Source of the DNA: an uncultured Gammaproteobacteria bacterium
GTDB lineage: Bacteria; Pseudomonadota; Gammaproteobacteria; Pseudomonadales; Azotimanducaceae
NCBI GenBank assembly: GCA_913043075.1
Contig: CAJWLI010000021.1
Location: forward strand, 1 to 12,704
Length of the DNA: 12,704 nt
Direction: 5' to 3'
How positions within the stretch are numbered: the stretch's first letter is position 1; each line of letters starts with the position of its first letter. The position numbers and the translations under genes are program-made. The notes beneath the pieces were generated by a model. That model did no database searches, was not told where the DNA came from, and saw only the letters and a program-made list of their open reading frames with translations. This document shows, in pieces, positions 7,488-12,704 of the stretch.

Positions 7488-8438
7488 GCAAATAAAAACA
7501 GATTAATAGTCGGCGAAAAGTTAAGGGGCGCAGAAAAAGTTAGACGAATCCCAGTCAAAGTGATACCCACAGAAATTTTGCCTCCAAAGCCACATTGGTT
7601 AAGGGTTAGGGTTCGATCAAACCCAGAAATTGAAAGAACAAAAGGAATTCTCAGAAATAGGTCTTTGGCGTCGGTTTGTGAGGAAGCTAGTTGCCCCAAC
7701 TTGCCAGAGTGTTTTTCTCGAGGAACCGCAACTTTTATGATCATGGGAGAGATATGTACAAGGAGATGTCCCTTCTGCGATGTAGCGCACGGAAAACCCA
7801 AGCCGCTCGATGATAATGAACCAAGAAATTTGGCTAGTGCCATTGAAGAAATGAAGCTAACCTATGTCGTGATCACTTCTGTTGATCGTGATGATTTGAA
7901 GGACAGTGGGGCCTCTCACTTTAGCCGATGCATAGAGGAAGTAAAAATGTCGAACCCTCAAATCATTGTTGAGGTATTAGTTCCTGATTTTCGTGGAAGA
8001 AAAGAAATCGCCTTAAAAATTTTAAGTAGAACTCCGCCGGATGTTTTCAACCACAATTTAGAAACTATTCCTAGACTTTATAAAAAAGTGAGGCCTGGAG
8101 CAGACTATGCTTGGTCTCTAAGTCTTCTAAAATCTTTTAGACAACTTAATCCAAATGTTCCGACTAAATCTGGTTTGATGCTCGGGCTCGGTGAACACCT
8201 AAGCGAAGTTAGGTCCGTGATGAGCGATTTACGCGAAAATAACGTTGATATGGTCACACTGGGTCAATATTTGCAACCAAGCAAGCAGCATTTAAAAGTC
8301 GAGCGATTTGTCTCTCCCGAAGAGTTTGACGATCTGGCAGACTTTGGGCGATCGCTCGGATTTAAAAGCGTAGCGAGCGGACCTCTTGTGCGGTCCTCAT
8401 ATCACGCAGATCTTCAGGTGGCTGAAACTTTACGCTAG
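7485..8438 (+). CDS. lipA: Lipoyl synthase LipA (radical SAM)
   Basis: LipA inserts two sulfur atoms at C6 and C8 of the protein-bound octanoyl group made by LipB. It uses S-adenosylmethionine radicals and sacrifices an auxiliary iron-sulfur cluster. The auxiliary cluster cysteines are C65, C70 and C76 (SVCEEASCPNLPEC). The radical SAM cluster is C91-x3-C95-x2-C98 (CTRRCPFCDVAHGKPKP). The C-terminal RSSYHAD (303-309) carries the conserved serine that ligates the auxiliary cluster. Length, 317 residues, is near E. coli (321). The start is TTG with a strong AGGGGA at 7475-7480, four bases upstream. The N-terminal LRGAEKVRRIPVKVIPTE aligns with known LipA proteins, which supports this start. The stop TAG (8436-8438) overlaps the opposing moeB stop. 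Confidence 0.97.
   Translation: MANKNRLIVGEKLRGAEKVRRIPVKVIPTEILPPKPHWLRVRVRSNPEIERTKGILRNRSLASVCEEASCPNLPECFSRGTATFMIMGEICTRRCPFCDVAHGKPKPLDDNEPRNLASAIEEMKLTYVVITSVDRDDLKDSGASHFSRCIEEVKMSNPQIIVEVLVPDFRGRKEIALKILSRTPPDVFNHNLETIPRLYKKVRPGADYAWSLSLLKSFRQLNPNVPTKSGLMLGLGEHLSEVRSVMSDLRENNVDMVTLGQYLQPSKQHLKVERFVSPEEFDDLADFGRSLGFKSVASGPLVRSSYHADLQVAETLR
8435..8438. other. Shared CTAG stop overlap of convergent lipA and moeB
   Basis: The palindrome CTAG provides the lipA stop (TAG, 8436-8438, + strand) and the moeB stop (TAG on the - strand, 8437-8435). The two messages therefore end in each other's coding sequence, with no intergenic space and no visible hairpin terminator on either side. Confidence 0.9.
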
Positions 8439-9196
8439 TCGTTCTTTTGGTTGCACGTCTCGCATTTTAAGTTTTTCGGCAGGTCAAGTTTCAGCCATTC
8501 TAAATGTCTACCATCGATCGTTATTAATTTCCCAGCTGAGGAGGTTCCAATGCTTAAAAGTATTTTCAGAATTTCAGTCGCTTGTAGGCAGCCTACAGCT
8601 CCTACTATGGGCCCCAAAACTCCTGAGTCGGAGCAAGAATCATCTTCCAAGTCTTCGTCGGTATTGTAAAGACAGCGATAGCATGGACCATCTCGATTTG
8701 TTGGATCAATGACGATTAATTGGCCGTCCATTTTTATTGCGGCTCCTGAAACAAGCATTGTTTTTTCTGAAAAACATATGTCGTTGATCACTAAACGCGT
8801 GCCTAAGTTATCGGTGCAATCCGCTACAATATCTACAGTGCTTATCCATTCTCGCAGTTCCTCGGTCGAACTTAATTTGCTGAGGCTAATAATCTCGATT
8901 TGAGGGTTTATTTCCAAAAGCCTTTTCTTGGCAGCGACTGCTTTGTTCTCTCCAATATTTTTTGAGGAAAAAATCGTTTGTCTCTGAAGATTGGAGATAT
9001 GGACAGAATCGAAATCAGAAATGACTAATCTACCTACCCCAGACGCAGCCAAATAGGACGCTACGGGACTGCCAAGCCCTCCTAGGCCTATTACCATCGC
9101 ACTAGAGGAAAGTAATTTTTCTTGACCCAAGATGTCTATGTCAGAAAGCAAGATATTTCTGCTGTAGCGCATCAATTGATTATCGTTAAGAGTCAT
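8435..9196 (-). CDS. moeB: MoeB/ThiF/HesA-family sulfur-carrier adenylyltransferase
   Basis: This E1-like enzyme adenylates the C-terminal glycine of a ubiquitin-like sulfur carrier (MoaD for molybdopterin, or ThiS for thiamine). The 253-residue product has the nucleotide-binding loop GLGGLG (37-42), the acidic DFD (61-63) and NLQRQ with the conserved Arg R72. It also has ADCTDN (125-130) and two zinc-binding CxxC pairs (C172/C175, C245/C248). SCSDSGVLGPIVG (187-199) holds C188 near the position of the MoeB/ThiF cysteine. There is no rhodanese domain. MoeB and ThiF cannot be separated by sequence alone; the symbol rests on the Pseudomonas order hemA-prfA-prmC-moeB. No MoaD, MoaE or ThiS gene is in the window. 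The ATG overlaps the prmC stop as ATGA, with AAGG seven bases upstream. Confidence 0.9.
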   Translation of the reverse strand: MTLNDNQLMRYSRNILLSDIDILGQEKLLSSSAMVIGLGGLGSPVASYLAASGVGRLVISDFDSVHISNLQRQTIFSSKNIGENKAVAAKKRLLEINPQIEIISLSKLSSTEELREWISTVDIVADCTDNLGTRLVINDICFSEKTMLVSGAAIKMDGQLIVIDPTNRDGPCYRCLYNTDEDLEDDSCSDSGVLGPIVGAVGCLQATEILKILLSIGTSSAGKLITIDGRHLEWLKLDLPKNLKCETCNQKND

Positions 9197-10020
9197 GAAT
9201 GGGCCTTGATAACTCGGTCATGACCTGCGAAATCCTTATAGCTCTTGATTGTACAAAAATCGCTCTGCCGTAATATTTGGGTAACGTCATCCTTTTGATC
9301 ATAGCCATGCTCTAGGTAAAGTCGTCCTTTCTCCACCAAATTTTTTTTCGCCGTTTTTATAATCTCTCGAGCCGGATCGAGCCCATCTCTACCTCCCTCT
9401 AAAGCAAGCCTCGGCTCATGGCGAAGATACTTTAAATGAGGATCGTCATCACATATGTATGGTGGATTTGATACGATTATATCGAAGCTTGTTCCGATCG
9501 AGTTGAGCCAAAAGCACTGAACAAAGTTTATGTTCTTTAGGCCGCGTGAGTTTATTTTTGCTGTCCGCAAAGCCAATAAGCTTATATCGGTTGCTGTTAT
9601 CTTCCAATTGGGCATTTCTTCCGCAATGCTTATGCCGATTGCGCCGGTTCCAGTTCCTAAATCAAGGACTTTTAGGCATTTTTTTTTATTCTCAGACAAG
9701 ATTAGTTCAACTAGAAGTTCTGTTTCGGGTCGTGGGATAAGAGTGTCGGCCGTGACTTGGAATTCTTTTTTCCAGAAACCTTCCATACCAGTTATGTAAG
9801 GTAATGGCACTCCGGTACAGCGCTGAGATATATATGTTTCTAACAAACGCAGATCTTCGATCCTTTTTGAATTGACTTCAAAAAAATTAGTGAGCGCGTG
9901 AGTTTTACTTAAACCTGTTGCTGCTGAAAAGAGTTCCATATACTCACGAAGTGGATCTTCAGAGATCTTTTCTAGTTTCTTAATGGCTTCCTGCCTAATT
10001 TCGTCAAGGCTTCTAATCAT
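9193..10020 (-). CDS. prmC: Peptide chain release factor N5-glutamine methyltransferase PrmC (HemK)
   Basis: PrmC methylates the glutamine of the GGQ motif in RF1 and RF2, raising termination efficiency; its main substrate is encoded just upstream. The protein has an N-terminal helical domain of about 100 residues with the PYITGMEGFWKKEF and TLIPRPETE motifs. A Rossmann methyltransferase domain follows, with SAM motif DLGTGTGAIG (120-129) and the substrate-glutamine motif NPPY (185-188, SNPPYICDDD). I prefer ATG 10020 (275 residues; E. coli 277), which overlaps the prfA stop by eight bases. A GTG at 10029, three codons earlier, is also possible, and neither has a clear ribosome-binding site. 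A run of nine A residues in the message (plus-strand T run 9679-9687) encodes Lys-Lys-Lys in the loop before the SAM motif. Confidence 0.95.
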   Translation of the reverse strand: MIRSLDEIRQEAIKKLEKISEDPLREYMELFSAATGLSKTHALTNFFEVNSKRIEDLRLLETYISQRCTGVPLPYITGMEGFWKKEFQVTADTLIPRPETELLVELILSENKKKCLKVLDLGTGTGAIGISIAEEMPNWKITATDISLLALRTAKINSRGLKNINFVQCFWLNSIGTSFDIIVSNPPYICDDDPHLKYLRHEPRLALEGGRDGLDPAREIIKTAKKNLVEKGRLYLEHGYDQKDDVTQILRQSDFCTIKSYKDFAGHDRVIKAHS

Positions 10021-11104
10021 TATTTTCACTTATCGATTTCAGCAAATCCGCTTGGTGTTCCGTAATTAATTGATTAAGGACTAGATCTAATTCTCCTGAC
10101 ATGATTTGTTGAAGCCGATGCACTGTAAGGTTGATTCGATGATCGGTTACTCGACCTTCAGGAAAATTATAGGTCCGAATTTTTTCGGATCGATCTCCGG
10201 TTCCAACTAAAGTTTTTCTCTCCTTAGCTCTCTCGCTGCTCTGTTCAGTTTTTGCGTTTTCCATTAATTTAGCTTGAAGCAGCGCGAGTGCTCTAGCCTT
10301 ATTCTTGTGTTGAGATCTCTCGTCTTGACACTCTACTACTAGCCCGGACGGTAGGTGAGTTAGTCTAACTGCGGAATCGGTTTTATTTACGTGCTGCCCA
10401 CCTGCTCCGGAGGCTCTGAAAGTGTCTACTCGAAGATCTGCCTTGTCGATTTCTATTTCTTCTATTTCTTCGAGTTCGGGAAGAATTGCCACAGTGCATG
10501 CTGAAGTATGAACACGTCCTTGTGACTCTGTTTGCGGAATTCTTTGGACTCTATGTGCGCCTGATTCAAATTTCATGTTGGCGTATACCTGCTTACCCTC
10601 AATCCTCGCTATGATTTCTTTAAACCCGCCGTGGTCTCCTGGTTTTTCGGAAAGAGAGCTAAGTCTCCAATTTTTTAACTCCGAGAATCTCGCATACATT
10701 TTAAATAAATCCCCAGCGAAAATAGCGGCTTCGTCTCCTCCAGCACCTGCCCTGATTTCAAGAAAAATATTATTCTTGTCAAAAGGGTCTTCCGGAAGAA
10801 GAAGAGTTTCTAGCTCTTGCCTTAGACTTTCTCCTTCTTTTTTTAAATCGGTGATCTCGTTTCCTGCTAGCTCTTGAATTTCTATATCCGGGTCTCCTAG
10901 CATTTTCTCAGTCTCTAAGATCTCTTTGGAGTTAACCCCAATTTTTTTAAAACAAGAAACTATAAGTTCAAGTTCCGAATACTCTTTTGAATACGCTCGA
11001 AATTTTTTTTGGTCTGATATGGTAGCGTTTTCGGATAATATTGCAGCAAGCTCTTCATGCCTCTCGAGTAATTGATCTAACTTTTTAATAAGAGACTTAT
11101 TCAT
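10013..11104 (-). CDS. prfA: Peptide chain release factor 1 (RF1)
   Basis: RF1 recognises UAA and UAG in the ribosomal A site and triggers peptide release. The 363-residue product has the PxT stop-recognition motif as PQT (190-192, in QRIPQTESQGRVHTSACTV). It also has the catalytic GGQ at 235-237 (RASGAGGQHVNKTDSAVRL). HRVQR upstream and the downstream SQHKNKARAL region are family-typical. The PxT tripeptide, as opposed to SPF, identifies RF1 and not RF2. The frame is open 13 codons further upstream, but MNKSLIKKLDQLLERHEEL from ATG 11104 aligns with the E. coli N-terminus (360 residues). This start overlaps the end of hemA by eight bases (ATGAATAA). The gene ends in TAG, an RF1-only stop. 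A run of eight A residues (plus-strand T run 11003-11010) encodes part of QKKF. Confidence 0.96.
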   Translation of the reverse strand: MNKSLIKKLDQLLERHEELAAILSENATISDQKKFRAYSKEYSELELIVSCFKKIGVNSKEILETEKMLGDPDIEIQELAGNEITDLKKEGESLRQELETLLLPEDPFDKNNIFLEIRAGAGGDEAAIFAGDLFKMYARFSELKNWRLSSLSEKPGDHGGFKEIIARIEGKQVYANMKFESGAHRVQRIPQTESQGRVHTSACTVAILPELEEIEEIEIDKADLRVDTFRASGAGGQHVNKTDSAVRLTHLPSGLVVECQDERSQHKNKARALALLQAKLMENAKTEQSSERAKERKTLVGTGDRSEKIRTYNFPEGRVTDHRINLTVHRLQQIMSGELDLVLNQLITEHQADLLKSISENND

Positions 11105-12359
11105 CTTTTTTTCCCAGGCCATATAGCTCAACCGTAGCCTCAATGAGGGTTTGGTTGTTCCAATCTAATGCATTTTTAATTTTTACTGTCGGCTCATGCA
11201 TTATCTTATTAGTTAATTGATTTGCTAGCTGAATAATGACTTCTCTCGGCTCGTCTCCTTTATTTAAATTCGCAATTGCTTTTAAAACTTCCTCATCCTT
11301 AATTAAGTTGTGTGCGTTGCGAAAATCTCTAAGGATTTTTGAACTCTCCGATATAGCTTCTTGTGGTTTGTATTGATTGGCATAAAACGCAACTATCTCT
11401 CTAGCATCCGATGCTGCCTTTTCTTTTATATTTAGGTTCTTGTCTATTATTTTTTGGAAATCATCAAGGCTATAAAGGTAAATGTCTCCAAGCTCTCCAG
11501 TCTCTGGTTCAATATCTCTTGGGATCGCCAAGTCAACCATTAAGATTGGTTTATGTTTTTGATTTTTTAGAGCACTTTCAACCGACCCTTTCCCTATAAC
11601 TGGTAAAGAAGACGATGTTGAAGCTACTAAAATGTCGGTCCTTAAAAGCTCAGCATTTGCCGTATCTATGCTTATGCTCCTCCCTCCGAGAAGTTTGGCT
11701 AATTCGTCTCCTCTGGTTTTCGACCTATTTGCGATAGTAAATTGACTGATCCCTGCTGACTTGAGGTGTTTGCCTACCAGCTGAGCTATCTCTCCTGCAC
11801 CAACTAACATAACTCTGCATGTTGATAGTTGAGCGAATAGCTTTTCAGCTATAGTAACCGTTAGGCTCCCCAAGGAAACCGAATTTTCTCCTATTTTTGT
11901 CTGGGATCTAATCGCTTTCGCTCCCCTAAAAATGATTTGAGAAAAATTCTTTAGCTCTCTTCCAAGAGTTCCTGCTAATCCCGCTACGTGAAAGCAATTC
12001 TTAAATTGTCCTAGGACCTGAGATTCACCTAAGATAAGGGAATCTAATCCACTGGCAACTTTTAGTGCGTGATTTGCAACCTCACTTGAAGATTTAACAT
12101 AAAAACTGTCCCTAATTTTGTTGTATTCAATCTTTTTGAGATTTGCTAACCAATATTTGATGCTTTCACTCTCTGAGGTTTCGGAAATAACGTAGATTTC
12201 TGTCCTATTGCATGTGGACAGTATTGCTATTTCTTCGAGGGCTAAACTGTCTTTTAAGCTTTTAAGGGCTGGAATTAACTCTTCTTCTGAGAAAGCTATC
12301 TTTTCTCTGATGTCCACAGAGGCTGTGTTATGGTTAATGCCTACTAGGAAAAGTTGCAT
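11097..12359 (-). CDS. hemA: Glutamyl-tRNA reductase HemA
   Basis: HemA reduces glutamyl-tRNA(Glu) with NADPH to glutamate-1-semialdehyde, the committed and usually rate-limiting step of C5-pathway tetrapyrrole (heme) synthesis. The catalytic domain begins MQLFLVGINHNTASVDIRE and holds the nucleophile C50 in LSTCNRTEIY. ANHALKVASGLDSLILGESQ (about 95-114) includes the conserved His H97. The NADPH Rossmann fold carries VGAGEIA (186-192) and ANRSKTRG, and a C-terminal helical dimerisation domain follows. Length is 420 residues (E. coli 418). The start ATG has no strong Shine-Dalgarno sequence. It is the promoter-proximal gene of the hemA-prfA-prmC-moeB operon and faces a divergent lipoprotein gene. 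No N-terminal Lys pair like the one that drives heme-dependent HemA turnover in enteric bacteria is seen here. Confidence 0.97.
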   Translation of the reverse strand: MQLFLVGINHNTASVDIREKIAFSEEELIPALKSLKDSLALEEIAILSTCNRTEIYVISETSESESIKYWLANLKKIEYNKIRDSFYVKSSSEVANHALKVASGLDSLILGESQVLGQFKNCFHVAGLAGTLGRELKNFSQIIFRGAKAIRSQTKIGENSVSLGSLTVTIAEKLFAQLSTCRVMLVGAGEIAQLVGKHLKSAGISQFTIANRSKTRGDELAKLLGGRSISIDTANAELLRTDILVASTSSSLPVIGKGSVESALKNQKHKPILMVDLAIPRDIEPETGELGDIYLYSLDDFQKIIDKNLNIKEKAASDAREIVAFYANQYKPQEAISESSKILRDFRNAHNLIKDEEVLKAIANLNKGDEPREVIIQLANQLTNKIMHEPTVKIKNALDWNNQTLIEATVELYGLGKKDE

Positions 12360-12466
12360 AATCTAGTTTTATCTGTGTTTGGTGTTTATTATTCATTTCT
12401 TGGTCTGGGAGCAATAAGACTAAGTTCTAGAAGTCTATAGTCAAAAAAGGTTAATTGTACTTTGCA
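12360..12466. promoter_or_regulatory. Divergent promoter region between hemA and the lipoprotein gene
   Basis: This is the only sizeable intergenic region in the window (107 bases) and must hold the hemA operon promoter, probably also one for the lipoprotein. On the - strand, TTGACT (plus coordinates 12439-12444) and TCTTAT (12414-12419) are a possible -35/-10 pair with a long 19-base spacer. On the + strand, TATAGT (12436-12441) matches the -10 consensus at five of six positions but has no good -35. These are visual matches to sigma-70 consensus only. Confidence 0.45.
12418..12442. repeat. Imperfect dyad in the divergent promoter region
   Basis: Outer arms GACTA (12418-12422) and TAGTC (12438-12442) flank an inner perfect palindrome TTCTAGAA (12425-12432). 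The two centres are offset by 1.5 bases, so the symmetry is imperfect. The element overlaps both candidate promoters described for this region, which is where an operator would lie. No known regulator consensus is recognised. Confidence 0.3.
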
Positions 12467-12704
12467 ATGGTTTGGAATACATCGAAAAAGATAGCTTATT
12501 TTCCCCCTCGAGGTTTAATTCACAACAATGAAATTAAGTTAACCCCGATATCTTGTCATTCAACTATTTCCCTCTTTTTCAAGAGGTATTTCCTCTCGAT
12601 TTTAATTTTCTTTCTTGCCAGCTGCACCTTGACTCCGAGTGTTCCAGAGAAAGAGATGGGTTTAAACCAAGCCCAAGATAAAGAAACTAAAGAGTCTACC
12701 TTCT
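12467..12704 (+). CDS. Predicted outer-membrane lipoprotein, 5' end only; possibly the TPR protein that precedes lolB
   Basis: This frame is open from a TAA at 12452-12454 to the window end, with about 79 codons visible from ATG 12467. A lipoprotein signal is clear: positive KR, hydrophobic YFLSILIFFLASC, and lipobox LASC with Cys codon 12623-12625. A polar, Glu/Lys-rich start of a mature domain follows (TLTPSVPEKEMGLNQAQDKE). The odd point is the leader of about 50 residues before the cysteine. No ATG, GTG or TTG lies in frame between 12467 and the lipobox, so a normal 20-residue signal would need a rare start such as ATT. TTG 12455, four bases after an AAAAGG, is another start. In Pseudomonas a tetratricopeptide protein and then lolB lie divergent from hemA. 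That positional guess is inference; the visible sequence does not itself identify the family. Confidence 0.65.
   Translation, partial: MVWNTSKKIAYFPPRGLIHNNEIKLTPISCHSTISLFFKRYFLSILIFFLASCTLTPSVPEKEMGLNQAQDKETKESTF

Noticed and set aside
7451..7843. 130-codon open frame on the - strand opposite lipB/lipA
   Set aside because: It lies wholly antisense to the well-supported 3' end of lipB and 5' half of lipA, resembles no known protein and has no ribosome-binding context. It is a shadow frame.
8379..8396. GGACC/GGTCC stem near the lipA 3' end as a terminator
   Set aside because: The stem has only five base pairs with an eight-base loop and no following T run, and it encodes the conserved GPLVRSS segment of LipA.
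8386..8903. Three + strand open frames (108, 72 and 64 codons) opposite moeB
   Set aside because: All are antisense to moeB, whose motifs are intact across the region. Their translations show no recognisable domain.
10575..10877. 100-codon + strand frame opposite prfA
   Set aside because: It is antisense to the conserved RF1 core, and its Ser/Pro-rich translation is typical of a shadow frame.
12528..12542. ATG followed by four codons and TAA (MKLS) ahead of the lipobox
   Set aside because: It is in a different frame from the lipoprotein and too short to be a supported leader peptide. There is no Shine-Dalgarno sequence in front of it.
1..12704. Mobile element, phage, CRISPR, toxin-antitoxin or novel defence system
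   Set aside because: All coding space is accounted for by conserved housekeeping genes in known order. No repeats, transposase-like frames or unknown multi-gene cassettes remain.

Overview
The window is a densely packed piece of a gammaproteobacterial chromosome. It is fairly AT-rich (I estimate near 40% GC by eye). Gene content and order match the housekeeping blocks of Pseudomonas-like gammaproteobacteria. No transposase, integrase, tRNA, rRNA, CRISPR array, phage gene or defence gene is visible. The species cannot be named from this sequence; a free-living, streamlined (perhaps marine) gammaproteobacterium would fit.

Region 1 (1-8438, + strand) is one long apparent operon: rsfS (3' end only) - rlmH - mrdA (PBP2) - rodA - mltB - rlpA - dacA - ybeD - lipB - lipA. 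It starts with ribosome-linked functions (silencing factor RsfS, 23S rRNA methyltransferase RlmH). It continues with the wall-elongation machinery: the PBP2 transpeptidase, the RodA glycosyltransferase, two lytic transglycosylases and the DacA D,D-carboxypeptidase. It ends with lipoate synthesis and attachment (YbeD, LipB, LipA). Gaps are 0-25 bases or short overlaps. In my reading, five of the nine genes with visible starts use TTG or GTG.

Region 2 (8435-12359, - strand) is the hemA - prfA - prmC - moeB operon, transcribed towards region 1. HemA makes the first committed tetrapyrrole precursor. PrfA (RF1) reads UAA and UAG stop codons, PrmC methylates its GGQ glutamine, and MoeB is a ThiF/HesA-type sulfur-carrier adenylyltransferase. 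Each gene overlaps the next by 4-8 bases. The two operons meet tail to tail and share the palindrome CTAG as both stop codons, leaving no room for a terminator.

Region 3 (12360-12704) holds the divergent control region of hemA and, on the + strand, the start of a lipoprotein gene cut by the window edge. It sits where Pseudomonas has a tetratricopeptide protein followed by lolB.

I found no undescribed biological system. The points most worth a second look are the CTAG stop-sharing junction between two syntenic blocks, the heavy use of UAG stops (7 of 14) next to the RF1/PrmC genes with a UAG-then-UGA ending of prfA itself, the long leader of the terminal lipoprotein, and the frequent non-ATG starts.
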